64,000 nucleotides of DNA from Flavivirga jejuensis. GTDB lineage: Bacteria; Bacteroidota; Bacteroidia; Flavobacteriales; Flavobacteriaceae. The notes below the pieces were generated by a model. That model was not told the origin of the DNA. It was given only the letters and a program-made list of their open reading frames with translations, and ran no database searches. Below, in pieces: positions 1 through 8,327 of this stretch. Numbering within the stretch: position 1 is the stretch's first letter; each line of letters opens with the position of its first letter. The translations under genes and the position numbers were made by a program. Where the stretch lies: the NCBI RefSeq assembly GCF_030540765.1, contig NZ_JAUOEL010000008.1, positions 310,001 to 374,000 of the forward strand. Reading direction: 5' to 3'.

Positions 1-237
1 AGTCTGACTCTTTACTGTTTATTTTGGTAGGGTAACTAAAGGCATGATGTTTTTGATAGAATTGTTGATGCTGTAGCTGATTATTGTGATTGGTCTAATA
101 GTCTAATAAAAATGTTTATGTTATAATGTTGAGATTATTCAATAGGAAAACCTCTTGATAATCTCGCAAAGTCGCTAAGGCACAAAGTGTAATACTTTAT
201 TACTATTAATTTCCCACTTGAACACGACACAGTGTCC

Positions 238-320
238 ACTGCCTACTGCTTACTGAATACTGCCTACTGATTACTTATTACTGATTACTGAATACTGAAT
301 ACTGAATACTGAATACTAAA
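238..320. repeat. Degenerate heptamer tandem array
   Basis: The array is built on the 7-bp unit TACTGNN. Its right part (286-320) is four perfect TACTGAA copies plus a TACTAAA; its left part mixes TACTGCC, TACTGAT and TACTTAT. It ends 3 bp before the stop codon of the minus-strand gene at 324, so it would lie in that gene's 3' untranslated region. The rest of the first 237 bases has no gene I can support; a phrase resembling CGCAAAGTCGCTAAGG near 165-180 looks like another intergenic repeat motif. Confidence 0.85.
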
Positions 321-323
321 AAA

Positions 324-926
324 TTAATCCTTATAAACTCTAGGCAATGCTATTTTAAACTTTACTGCAAATAGCCTAACTACAATCACAACTACTCCGG
401 CTATTATGAAAACAATGTTGTCTTTTATAGGAAATTCTCTTAATGAAAAATAGGTAACACCTCCAAGTATACAAGCGGTAGCATAAATTTCTTTTCTAAA
501 AATAACTGGGATTTCATTACATAAAATATCACGGATAACGCCTCCAAAACTAGCTGTTATAGTTCCTAGGGCTATACAAATAATTGGGTGTAATTCGGCA
601 TTTAGTCCTTTTTCAATTCCAACCAAAGTATATAGTCCTATACCAATGGTATCAAACAAAAACAGCGATGTTCTTAGATAGTTAATTTTACTTCTAAAAA
701 CTATCGCAAATATAGCCGACACTATAATAACATAAGTAAAGGTTATATCTTTCATCCAACTAACTGGCGTATCTCCTATAAGTAAATCTCTAAGCGTCCC
801 GCCTCCAACTGCTGTTACGAAACCAATAATTAAGATTCCAAATAAATCCATTTTTTTATTGATCGCCACTAATACACCTGAAATAGCAAATGCAATGGTT
901 CCTAAAATATCAATAATGTAAAACAT
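324..926 (-). CDS. TRIC (UPF0126) family membrane protein
   Basis: This 200-residue protein belongs to the trimeric intracellular cation channel family (UPF0126, YadS/YicG type), an inner-membrane protein thought to form a K+-permeable channel. It is almost entirely hydrophobic, with about seven membrane spans expected for the family. The internal duplication shows as two glycine-rich GG-x(1-2)-R-D motifs: GGGTLRD at residues 41-47 and GGVIRD at 128-133. Length is normal. It starts with ATG at 924-926. It stands alone, tail to tail with nothing; the next gene upstream (RDD protein) is about 250 bp away on the same strand. The family call is firm; the physiological role is not. Confidence 0.88.
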   Translation of the reverse strand: MFYIIDILGTIAFAISGVLVAINKKMDLFGILIIGFVTAVGGGTLRDLLIGDTPVSWMKDITFTYVIIVSAIFAIVFRSKINYLRTSLFLFDTIGIGLYTLVGIEKGLNAELHPIICIALGTITASFGGVIRDILCNEIPVIFRKEIYATACILGGVTYFSLREFPIKDNIVFIIAGVVVIVVRLFAVKFKIALPRVYKD

Positions 927-1049
927 AATATTTTCAATTAATTTACTTCCTTTGCTAAATCCGCTAACTGCTTTTGATATATTTTACATCTTAATAATAC
1001 TCAAAGTAGACTTTTTAACTTTTACTTCGTAAAGTTGGTTCCTTTACTT

Positions 1050-1170
1050 TGAGATTCTTCGCATTCGCTCATGGTAAGCGACTCTTTACCCATTACAAGT
1101 CTCTTCTTGAGATCCTTCGGCTATGCTCAGGATAAGCGATTCACTCACTTTTCCTGAAAAAAGAAAAGTG
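1050..1170. repeat. Intergenic direct repeat plus hairpin
   Basis: Two imperfect direct copies of a roughly 35-bp phrase begin at 1050 and 1108, 58 bp apart. Both read TGAGAT-CTTCG and end in GATAAGCGA or GGTAAGCGA. They are followed by a clean hairpin, CACTTTTC (1146-1153) pairing with GAAAAGTG (1163-1170). The hairpin sits 10 bp past the stop of the minus-strand RDD gene and could act as its transcript end, although no strong T tract follows. Confidence 0.6.
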
Positions 1171-1179
1171 GTTCTCTGC

Positions 1180-1899
1180 TTACATGTCTTGGGTGTAAAA
1201 ATTATAATCCTTTAAAATAACATCAATAAATTGTATGTCATCATTTTGCTTAACCTCTTTTATACCAGCCACTTCTATTATTTTTGTCCTTAATTTTATT
1301 AGTGTTTGATAATCTCTTGCTGCTCTTGCAGTAATAAACGTGTCTTTTATAATACGTGCATCATTATCCGATAATTTGATAACATTAGGGTAAGTAGGTT
1401 TATAATCTTGTTTTAAATTCTCTAAAATAGTATGGCTAATATTCACACTATCTTTTAATGCTATTACAGCAGTTCCCGCCGCCATATCTCCTAATCGCTG
1501 CGTTTTTTTATTAGACAACATAACAAAAAAGCCTAATCCGAAAATATAAACATCTACAATTCTAAAAAACCAACGTACCACATAATCAGACAATGAAGCC
1601 TGATAACCATCAATTTTAACAACTCTAATTTTAGCCACTCGTTTACCTATAGTTTGGCCTTGAAAAAAAGATTCCAGAGCCAATGTATAAAACATTACAG
1701 GAAAACTTAATATCGTATTAATACCTATTTGAGACCATTCGTCCATACCGTCAAAAACACCAAATATCTTATTTAAAATGAGGTAATAACCAATTTTTAT
1801 AGCTCCATCTATAATAAATGCTAATAATCTTTCTCCACCACCTGCAGCATTGAACGTTATTTTTACATTTTGGGTCGTGTTAATTTGTAACTCTGACAT
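1180..1899 (-). CDS. RDD family membrane protein
   Basis: This 239-residue protein carries an RDD domain in roughly residues 14-150. The signature Arg and Asp residues lie in the first membrane span (R24, D31); then come GQTIGKRVAKIRVV (81-94), RWFFRIVD (109-116) and QRLGDMAAGT (134-143). Four membrane spans are likely, followed by a soluble tail of about 90 residues. RDD proteins are poorly defined and have been proposed to transport ions or small solutes. It is divergent from the SpoIIM-like gene with only 24 bp between the two ATG codons, so both promoters must overlap. This gene set regularly accompanies MoxR/DUF58 in Bacteroidota, which suggests a role in the same membrane system. Confidence 0.9.
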   Translation of the reverse strand: MSELQINTTQNVKITFNAAGGGERLLAFIIDGAIKIGYYLILNKIFGVFDGMDEWSQIGINTILSFPVMFYTLALESFFQGQTIGKRVAKIRVVKIDGYQASLSDYVVRWFFRIVDVYIFGLGFFVMLSNKKTQRLGDMAAGTAVIALKDSVNISHTILENLKQDYKPTYPNVIKLSDNDARIIKDTFITARAARDYQTLIKLRTKIIEVAGIKEVKQNDDIQFIDVILKDYNFYTQDM

Positions 1900-1923
1900 T
1901 TTATATTTTAATTTATCAAATAT

Positions 1924-2913
1924 ATGAGGGAGGTTTCATTTATTAAGCAAAATAAGGAAAAATGGTTAAGTTTTGAAAGAGCCGTCTTTAATAATGACTT
2001 TGAAGACCCTGACGAACTTGCTTCACAATACATTCATTTAATAAATGATTTAGCGTATGCACAAACCTACTATCCTAAAAGCAAGGTTATTACATACCTT
2101 AATCAATTAGCAGCCAAGGCATTTCAAAAAATTTATAAAACAAAACGTGAAGATACTAACAGAATTGTAAGTTTTTGGAAAACAGAAATTCCTTTAATTT
2201 GTTATCAATACCGAAAATTTATTTACATCGCTTTTATCATATTTTTCGCTTTTACTTCTATTGGTGTTATTTCTGCTGCTAACGATGGGGAATTTGTACG
2301 TTCTGTATTAGGAGATAGTTATGTAAATATGTCCATAGAGAATATCGAAGCTGGAGATCCTGTAGCTGTTTATAAAAGCGGGAGTAACTGGGGGAGTTTT
2401 ATAGGCATAACCATAAATAATCTACGTGTTGGTATTATCGCCTTTGTTTTAGGTGTTTTTTTAGGAATTGGAACACTTTATATTATGTTTAAAAACTGCA
2501 TCATGCTTGGATCGTTCCAGTACTTCTTTTACGATAAAGGCGTTTTATGGGAAAGTGTTCGTGGTATTTGGATACATGGAGCCATGGAAATTTTCGCTAT
2601 AGTTATTGAGGCTGCTGCGGGACTCATTCTGGGGGCTAGTATTTTATTTCCTGCAACACACTCCAGATACACATCATTTAAACAAGGTGCAAAAACTGGT
2701 ATAAAAATTTTAATAAGTACCTTTCCTTTTACTTTTTCTGCAGGATTTCTAGAAGGCTTTATTACACGCTATTCTAACATAATGCCTAATTGGCTATCAA
2801 CTGGTATTATATTAATTACATTAAGTATTATTAGTTATTATTATTTAATTTATCCTTTTAAAGTTCAAAAGAAAATTACTCAAACCCAAATCTTAAGCCC
2901 ATCTCCTAATTGA
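1924..2913 (+). CDS. SpoIIM-like (DUF95) membrane protein
   Basis: This 329-residue protein is a member of the stage II sporulation protein M / DUF95 family. The first 95 residues are soluble; a membrane span follows at about 99-118 and at least four more between 160 and 310. The family signature WIHGAMEIFAIVIEAAAG begins at residue 216, with a second conserved block FLEGFIT at 275-281. In sporulating Firmicutes SpoIIM works with peptidoglycan hydrolases during engulfment. Flavobacteria do not sporulate, so the function here is unknown; its constant partners are MoxR, DUF58, DUF4129 and RDD proteins. The stop codon overlaps the TTG start of the next gene, indicating translational coupling. 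Confidence 0.88.
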   Translation: MREVSFIKQNKEKWLSFERAVFNNDFEDPDELASQYIHLINDLAYAQTYYPKSKVITYLNQLAAKAFQKIYKTKREDTNRIVSFWKTEIPLICYQYRKFIYIAFIIFFAFTSIGVISAANDGEFVRSVLGDSYVNMSIENIEAGDPVAVYKSGSNWGSFIGITINNLRVGIIAFVLGVFLGIGTLYIMFKNCIMLGSFQYFFYDKGVLWESVRGIWIHGAMEIFAIVIEAAAGLILGASILFPATHSRYTSFKQGAKTGIKILISTFPFTFSAGFLEGFITRYSNIMPNWLSTGIILITLSIISYYYLIYPFKVQKKITQTQILSPSPN

Positions 2914-3641
2914 AAATAAACCGATTACATACAATCTCTTTTTGGTTTCTTATGGTTTGCTGCTATCAAACTGCTTTTGGTATTAACTTTATACAAGAGC
3001 CTGAACAAATAAGACGATTTGATGAAGATTTTAAAAATCGGTATTCTAGTGATAAATACAATTACGAAGGAAAAAAAATAGTAACCCAAAGCCCTGTAGG
3101 TTCTGGTAATTATGAAGATTATAAAAAAGAAAAACTAAAGCAAAAAGAAGAAGAGGATGAGAATAAGAATGAGATAAGCATAGACTTCGGTCCTCTTGGT
3201 TGGTTATTTTATCTCGCCATAGCAATTGCAGTTATTTACCTCGTTTATATTTTACTTAACGAAGGTGGTTCGGGCTTATTTTCTTCAAGAAACAATAAAA
3301 AACTTAATGATTTTGATGAGATAACTGCCGAAAATATTGAACATGCAGATATACATTCTTTAATAAAAAATGCCGAGAACGATAACAATTACAGACTAGC
3401 GATTAGATATTATTACTTGTTAGTTTTAAAAACACTTAGTTTAAAAAACCATATAAAATTTGAAGACGACAAAACTAATAGTGAATATTTAAATGAGATA
3501 AATGGGAAGCCCTTTAGCAAAGAATTCTCATATACTTCGTATCTATACAATTATATATGGTATGGCAAATTTGCTGTAAATATAGGGCAATACACCAAGG
3601 CCAAAGATCATTTTTTAACGCTTTTAAATAAGGTAAAATAA
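2910..3641 (+). CDS. DUF4129 domain membrane protein
   Basis: This 243-residue protein starts with TTG, which overlaps the TGA of the SpoIIM-like gene (TTGA arrangement). It has an N-terminal signal or anchor ending near residue 24, an acidic and lysine-rich linker (about 70-88) and a membrane span at about 96-115. The C-terminal cytosolic part (about 140-243) matches the DUF4129 pattern, including LAIRYYYLLVLKTL and YLYNYIWYGKF. In other bacteria DUF4129 is found next to transglutaminase-like, DUF58 and MoxR proteins and is presumed to be a membrane adaptor of that system. Its TAA overlaps the ATG of the next gene (TAATG). The function is not experimentally known. Confidence 0.82.
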   Translation: MKINRLHTISFWFLMVCCYQTAFGINFIQEPEQIRRFDEDFKNRYSSDKYNYEGKKIVTQSPVGSGNYEDYKKEKLKQKEEEDENKNEISIDFGPLGWLFYLAIAIAVIYLVYILLNEGGSGLFSSRNNKKLNDFDEITAENIEHADIHSLIKNAENDNNYRLAIRYYYLLVLKTLSLKNHIKFEDDKTNSEYLNEINGKPFSKEFSYTSYLYNYIWYGKFAVNIGQYTKAKDHFLTLLNKVK

Positions 3642-4846
3642 TGAAGAAAATTTTGCCTATACTCTTAATAATTGTTGCTTTAGTAGTTACGGCATCTATC
3701 GCTATTGGTGTAAAGAGGACAAAAACGGTAGATTGGGAAGAGTCTTTTAATGAAAAAAGTAAAAAACCCTATGGGCTTAGTATATTCTATAAAGAATTAC
3801 CTAATCTTTTTAAAGACCATAAGATTAGAACAGTTTACCATCAACCAGCTAGCTATTTAATAGCAAATTCTGAGTATGGTTATGGAGAACATGTTGCAGA
3901 AGGTAGTTATATTATTATTGGAAATTCTGATTATTTAGAAGATGAATCAATAGATGAATTATTAAATTTTGTTGACGCTGGTAATACGCTATTTATATCC
4001 GATTATTATTTTTCCCAAAAAATTCACGACACTTTAGATATTGACATTGATTATATTTTTACTGAAAAAGATAGTATATCATATCAATCACTTAAATATA
4101 TTGATGTAGAAAGTACGATTATAGATAAAAATGAGGGGGATTATTATTTTTCTCACTTTGATACTATAAATTATAACATACTGGGACACTCTAAAATTAA
4201 TTACAAACATGCTAATTTTATTGAAGTTCCTTTTGGAGATGGTCACATATACTTACATCTCGAACCAAAAGCCTTTACAAATTATAATCTTTTAAAAGAA
4301 GACAGATACAAATATATAGAAGGTCTTATTTCTTACTTACCCGAAAATAATGTGTATTTTGATTCCTATACAAAAATACAAACAGGTTACGATGGTGATG
4401 TTGAAAAAGAATCGAATCTAGGTTGGTTTCTCGAACAGTTATCATTTAACTGGGCATGGTATACTGCTATTGTTTTTGGAATTCTTTTTATGATATTTAA
4501 TGCCAAACGCAGGCAACGTATTATAAAAATAATAAGACCACTACAAAATACGACCATCGCTTTTGTTAAAACCGTATCTAATTTATATTTTGAAACTCAG
4601 GATCATAAAAACTTGATAGATAAAAAAATAACGTATTTTTTAGAAAAAATACGAACAGATTTTAATTTAGACACATCTAATTTGAACGATGCCTTTATAA
4701 TAAAACTGGCAGCCAAAACAGGTAAGAAAAAAGAAGATGTTAAAAAACTAATCGAGTATATTAATTGGCTACGATCAAAAAATGATTTTTTTGAAGAAAA
4801 CCTAATCAAATTAAATAAGCATATTGAAGCTTTTTATACTACATAA
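3641..4846 (+). CDS. DUF4350 domain membrane protein
   Basis: This 401-residue protein has an N-terminal membrane span (residues 4-22), then an extracytoplasmic region whose early part (about 40-220) fits the DUF4350 / GATase-like fold seen in MoxR clusters. The pieces SIFYKELPNLF and the glycine-rich EGSYIIIGNSDYLEDE are characteristic. A second membrane span lies at about 270-287, and the final 110 residues are a charged cytosolic tail rich in Lys and Asn. It overlaps its upstream neighbour by one base and ends 2 bp before moxR, so it clearly belongs to the same operon. The activity is unknown. Confidence 0.82.
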   Translation: MKKILPILLIIVALVVTASIAIGVKRTKTVDWEESFNEKSKKPYGLSIFYKELPNLFKDHKIRTVYHQPASYLIANSEYGYGEHVAEGSYIIIGNSDYLEDESIDELLNFVDAGNTLFISDYYFSQKIHDTLDIDIDYIFTEKDSISYQSLKYIDVESTIIDKNEGDYYFSHFDTINYNILGHSKINYKHANFIEVPFGDGHIYLHLEPKAFTNYNLLKEDRYKYIEGLISYLPENNVYFDSYTKIQTGYDGDVEKESNLGWFLEQLSFNWAWYTAIVFGILFMIFNAKRRQRIIKIIRPLQNTTIAFVKTVSNLYFETQDHKNLIDKKITYFLEKIRTDFNLDTSNLNDAFIIKLAAKTGKKKEDVKKLIEYINWLRSKNDFFEENLIKLNKHIEAFYTT

Positions 4847-4848
4847 TT

Positions 4849-5922
4849 ATGAGCGAAAATAAAGAATCTCAAAACCAAGATCATCAAGATATCGAACCGA
4901 AATCTGACGTTATATCATCAATTGATAATAGTGCCTTGGAAGACACCAGTAATTTACAGTTTCAAAATCGTTTAGACTTATCCGAACTTCAACAAAGTGT
5001 GAATAAAATAAAACAAGAAGTTGGTAAAGTTATTGTTGGACAAAAAGATATGGTAGATATGCTCATTGCCTCTCTTTTAGCTAAAGGGCACTCACTTATA
5101 GAAGGTGTTCCAGGAGTTGCAAAAACAGTTACAGCCAAACTCTTAGCAAAATCTTTAAGTGTCGGTTTTAGTCGGATACAATTTACGCCAGATTTAATGC
5201 CTAGTGATATCTTAGGAACCTCGGTTTTTAATTTAAAAAAATCGGAATTCGAATTCAAAAAAGGACCTATTTTCTCGAATATGATTCTTATTGATGAGAT
5301 CAATAGAGCACCTGCCAAAACGCAAGCTGCCTTATTTGAAGTTATGGAGGAACAACAGATTACAATTGACGGGAATAAATTTAAACTAGACGCGCCTTTT
5401 ATCGTCTTAGCAACTCAAAACCCTATAGAACAAGAAGGCACCTATAGATTACCAGAAGCACAATTAGATAGATTTCTATTTAAAATTGATGTTAGTTACC
5501 CCAATTTAGATGAAGAAATAGAAATACTATCCAGAGAGCATGAATTAAAAGATAAGGTTAAAACGGAAGCGATCACATCCTTTTTAACGGGCGATCAAAT
5601 TGTAAAATACCAGAATTTAGTGAGTCAGGTTTTGGTAGAAAAACATTTACTTAAATACATCGCAGAACTCATTGTTGCTACTCGTAGTAATCAATTTTTA
5701 TATTTAGGCGCATCACCGAGAGCATCTATAGCCATATTAAAATCTAGTAAAGCATTTGCGGCTATGTCTGGTCGCGATTTTGTGACACCAGAAGATATAA
5801 AACGTGCCGCTATTCCTGTATTGCACCATAGAGTTATCGTAACACCAGAACGTGAAATGGAAGGTGTTTCTAGCAAGCAGATTATAAAACAAATTATTGA
5901 AACTGTTGAGATACCTCGTTGA
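4849..5922 (+). CDS. MoxR family AAA+ ATPase
   Basis: This 357-residue AAA+ ATPase has a poorly conserved, acidic N-terminal 45 residues. The core has Walker A GVPGVAKT (86-93), Walker B LIDE (147-150) followed by INRAP, and the sensor/pore region ATQNPIEQEGTYRLPEAQ (188-205). The lid domain lies in the last 110 residues and includes the arginine-containing SPRAS. MoxR ATPases act as chaperones that help maturation of metalloenzymes or membrane complexes, usually with VWA/DUF58 partners. The usual DUF58 partner does follow, but only after a 402-bp stretch full of repeats, where other flavobacteria usually have the two genes adjacent. Length and motifs are normal. Confidence 0.95.
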   Translation: MSENKESQNQDHQDIEPKSDVISSIDNSALEDTSNLQFQNRLDLSELQQSVNKIKQEVGKVIVGQKDMVDMLIASLLAKGHSLIEGVPGVAKTVTAKLLAKSLSVGFSRIQFTPDLMPSDILGTSVFNLKKSEFEFKKGPIFSNMILIDEINRAPAKTQAALFEVMEEQQITIDGNKFKLDAPFIVLATQNPIEQEGTYRLPEAQLDRFLFKIDVSYPNLDEEIEILSREHELKDKVKTEAITSFLTGDQIVKYQNLVSQVLVEKHLLKYIAELIVATRSNQFLYLGASPRASIAILKSSKAFAAMSGRDFVTPEDIKRAAIPVLHHRVIVTPEREMEGVSSKQIIKQIIETVEIPR

Positions 5923-5937
5923 TTAGTTGGTAGTGTT

Positions 5938-5967
5938 CAGTAGGCAGTAGGCAGTAGGCAGTAGGCA
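5938..5967. repeat. Heptamer tandem array (CAGTAGG)
   Basis: Four perfect copies of the 7-bp unit CAGTAGG, plus CA, start 16 bp after the moxR stop codon. The unit is the reverse complement of the TACTGCC variant found at 238-285, so the two arrays belong to the same heptamer family in opposite orientation. Confidence 0.9.
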
Positions 5968-6055
5968 AAATAAGAAAACAATGTCATTCAGAGATCTGTG
6001 TTAAAAATTTTAACTAGCGGATGAAATGACGTAATAGGGGTGTCATTCAGAAGGC

Positions 6056-6237
6056 TATCGAAAACAAAATATATTTTGTTTGAAGATATAAGCGAAGCTT
6101 ACGACTGAAGAATCTTTAGAGATTAACAATAAAGATTCTTCGCTGTGCTCTGAATGACAAACGATTATAAATTAAGTATTTATAAAAAAGGTCAATGATA
6201 ACATTATCGAAAACAAAATATATTTTGTTTGAAGATA
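6056..6237. repeat. 33-bp direct repeat pair flanking a hairpin
   Basis: Two identical 33-bp copies lie at 6056-6088 and 6205-6237. Each contains the palindrome AAACAAAATATATTTTGTTT. Between them lies an 11-bp perfect inverted repeat, AAGAATCTTTA (6108-6118) and TAAAGATTCTT (6130-6140). A second inverted pair, GTCATTCAGA near 6042 and CTGAATGAC near 6150, encloses it. The whole stretch between moxR and the DUF58 gene has no open reading frame I believe in. Confidence 0.9.
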
Positions 6238-6263
6238 CATAGAGAAGCTAAGGAAGAATCTCA

Positions 6264-6319
6264 TTTTAACTTTTAACTTTTAACTTTTAACTTTTAACTT
6301 TTAACTTTTAACTTTTAAC
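6264..6319. repeat. TTTTAAC x 8 heptamer array before DUF58 start
   Basis: Eight perfect head-to-tail copies of TTTTAAC end 5 bp before the TTG start codon of the DUF58 gene. The array therefore occupies the 5' leader and probably part of the promoter or translation-initiation region. A perfect array of this type is expected to change copy number by slippage, which would change spacing upstream of the start in 7-bp steps. Confidence 0.95.
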
Positions 6320-6324
6320 AAATT

Positions 6325-7656
6325 TTGAAATTCTTTAAACCATTCTATATACAACCCCGTTTTTTTTATGCTGGTATTGGCATTGTAGTATTGTTTGCTT
6401 TAAGTTATTTCATTCCTTTATTATTCAATATTGCGCAACTTTCTATATTAATACTCATACTCTTATTCTTTTTAGATCTTCTGATTGTTTTTATCGGGAA
6501 AAACAAACTTGAAGCCACTAGAGTATTACCAGATAAATTTTCAAATGGTGATAAAAACCAAGTAAAATTAAATATTAATAACAACTACCCCATTTCTGTT
6601 TATTTAGAAATTATAGATGAAATTCCTGAGCAATTTCAAGTGAGGGATTTCAAAATTAAAGAACGTATTGCTGCTCGTAAGTCAAAATCAATTCAATATA
6701 ATTTAAAACCAATCGAACGTGGTGAATATCATTTTGGTGATTTAAACGTGTATGTCTCTTCTGTTATAAACTTAGTTGCTAAACGTTTTACTTCTAATCA
6801 TGGTGCTATGGTACCTACCTATCCAAGTTTTAAGCAATTAAAAAAGTTTGAACTTTTAAATATTAATCAGAATTCGCTAGAGTTTGGGCTTAAAAAAGTA
6901 AGGCGGCTAGGACATTCTATGGAGTTTGAGCAAATCAAGGAATATGTTTTAGGTGATGATTTACGTACTATAAACTGGAAAGCTACGGCAAAGAAAAATC
7001 AGTTGATGGTCAATCAATTTCAAGACGAAAAATCGCAACCTGTTTATTCTATTATTGATAAAGGCCGGATTATGAAAATGCCTTTTAACGGTTTAAGTCT
7101 TTTAGATTATGCCATTAATGCTGCCCTTGTAATTAGTAATGTCGTTTTAAAAAAGCATGATAAAGCTGGTATGTTTTCATTTTCTAAACATATAGAAAAT
7201 GTGGTAGTTGCCGAAAAAAGGAGCTCACAAATGCAACTTATTTTAGAGTCCCTTTACAACATTAAAACAGATTTTTTTGAAAGTGATTTTAGTAGGTTAT
7301 ATGGAAGTATAAAACGCCACATTACAAATAGAAGCCTTATTTTAATGTATACCAACTTTGAAACTTTAGATGGTTTAAACAGGCAATTACCTTACTTAAA
7401 AGCCATTTCTAAAAACCATTTATTAGTGGTTATTTTCTTTAAGAATACCGAATTAAACAGTTTAATTAGCGAAAAAGCAGAAACAGTACAACAAGTTTAC
7501 GATAAAGTAATTGCCGAAAAATTTGCGTTTGAAAAACGTCTTATTGTAAATGAATTAAAAAAGTATGGTATCTACTCTATTTTAACAACACCAGAAAAAC
7601 TTACTATAGATACCATTAATAAATACTTAGAAATTAAAGCTCGAGGATTGCTTTAA
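6325..7656 (+). CDS. DUF58 domain protein (MoxR partner)
   Basis: This 443-residue protein starts with TTG. I chose this start because the following residues KFFKPFYIQPRFFYAGIG match the usual N-terminus of flavobacterial DUF58 proteins and no ATG lies nearby. Two membrane spans occupy about 14-55. The DUF58 hallmark EFEQIKEYVLGDDLRTINWK begins near residue 199, and a degenerate VWA-like fold follows. The usual metal-site pattern is weak: IIDKGRIM replaces the typical D-x-S/G-x-S. It is expected to work with the MoxR ATPase in a membrane-bound maturation system. No separate VWA or BatA/B/D genes follow; the next gene is dps on the other strand. Confidence 0.9.
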   Translation: MKFFKPFYIQPRFFYAGIGIVVLFALSYFIPLLFNIAQLSILILILLFFLDLLIVFIGKNKLEATRVLPDKFSNGDKNQVKLNINNNYPISVYLEIIDEIPEQFQVRDFKIKERIAARKSKSIQYNLKPIERGEYHFGDLNVYVSSVINLVAKRFTSNHGAMVPTYPSFKQLKKFELLNINQNSLEFGLKKVRRLGHSMEFEQIKEYVLGDDLRTINWKATAKKNQLMVNQFQDEKSQPVYSIIDKGRIMKMPFNGLSLLDYAINAALVISNVVLKKHDKAGMFSFSKHIENVVVAEKRSSQMQLILESLYNIKTDFFESDFSRLYGSIKRHITNRSLILMYTNFETLDGLNRQLPYLKAISKNHLLVVIFFKNTELNSLISEKAETVQQVYDKVIAEKFAFEKRLIVNELKKYGIYSILTTPEKLTIDTINKYLEIKARGLL

Positions 7657-7715
7657 AATTAAAGATATCTCTAAACAAAAAGAAATATAAGTTTAAAAGT
7701 GTTTAAGTGTCCGTA

Positions 7716-7757
7716 CGAGCGCAGTCGAAAACTTTTAAAACATCTCGACTGCGCTCG
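7716..7757. repeat. GC-rich inverted repeat
   Basis: Perfect 13-bp arms, CGAGCGCAGTCGA (7716-7728) and TCGACTGCGCTCG (7745-7757), are separated by a 16-bp A/T-rich loop. The repeat lies between the converging DUF58 and dps genes and may terminate either transcript. A related phrase, GGTCGAGCGCAGTTGAGACC, occurs at 21286-21305. The base composition is markedly more GC-rich than the surroundings. Confidence 0.85.
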
Positions 7758-7814
7758 ATAAGACCACTTAATTTCTAAATACTTTCCAAGCCTCTCTGCT
7801 ACTATCAATAAATA

Positions 7815-8294
7815 CTAAACTGATTCGTTCAACCAAGCCTTCATCATCCAGACGGTTTTCTCTTGCTCTGTAATAAAATCACTCATCATTGAATTGGTAC
7901 CTTCATCATTTGTATTACCAGACTTATCTAAAATGAGTCTTTCAATTTTTAAAAGTTCGGTCAATGAATTAACAATTAAACGTACCGCTTTATCATCTTG
8001 AGAAATATTTTTACCAACTGGTACTTTTGCATTTTCCACATATTCTTCAAATGTATGAAATGGTGTTTCCCCCAATGTTAAAATACGTTCTGCTATTAAA
8101 TCAACTTTCATATTTGCGTCTGTATATAATTCTTCAAACTTTACATGTAAATCAAAAAAACGTTTCCCTCTTATATTCCAATGAATACCTCGCAGGTTCT
8201 GATAATATATTTGAAAATTGGCTAATAAATGATTCAAATCATCTGCTAAATCTTTGGTTTTTTTGGAGTCTAATCCTAAACTATTTAATGTCAT
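7815..8294 (-). CDS. dps: Dps family ferritin-like protein
   Basis: This 159-residue Dps protein (ferritin-like dodecamer) oxidises Fe2+ with hydrogen peroxide, stores the iron and protects DNA in stress. The inter-subunit ferroxidase ligands are visible with correct spacing: H38, H50, E54, D65 and E69, corresponding to the E. coli H51, H63, D67, D78, E82 pattern. Length is typical. The gene is divergent from oxyR with about 105 bp between the start codons, and control by OxyR is a natural inference. A TAnnTTTG-type -7 element sits just upstream. It lacks a long lysine-rich N-terminus, so direct DNA binding may be weak. Confidence 0.95.
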   Translation of the reverse strand: MTLNSLGLDSKKTKDLADDLNHLLANFQIYYQNLRGIHWNIRGKRFFDLHVKFEELYTDANMKVDLIAERILTLGETPFHTFEEYVENAKVPVGKNISQDDKAVRLIVNSLTELLKIERLILDKSGNTNDEGTNSMMSDFITEQEKTVWMMKAWLNESV

Positions 8295-8319
8295 TTTATA
8301 CTTATTTTTATATCTACTA

Positions 8320-8327
8320 CAAATTTA
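8320..8327 (-). promoter_or_regulatory. Candidate dps -7 promoter element
   Basis: On the minus strand this reads TAAATTTG, an exact match to the Bacteroidota primary-sigma -7 consensus TAnnTTTG, 25 bp upstream of the dps start codon. A clear TTG -33 element is not visible at the usual distance, which would suit an activator-dependent (for example OxyR-dependent) promoter. Confidence 0.4.

Noticed and set aside
4603-4809. Antisense frames over DUF4350, moxR, recQ, lptB and similar genes
   Set aside because: They are reverse-strand shadows of well-supported genes with no family features of their own.
5938-6319. CRISPR-like repeats
   Set aside because: The repeats are contiguous heptamers or a single 33-bp pair, with no unique spacers and no cas genes.
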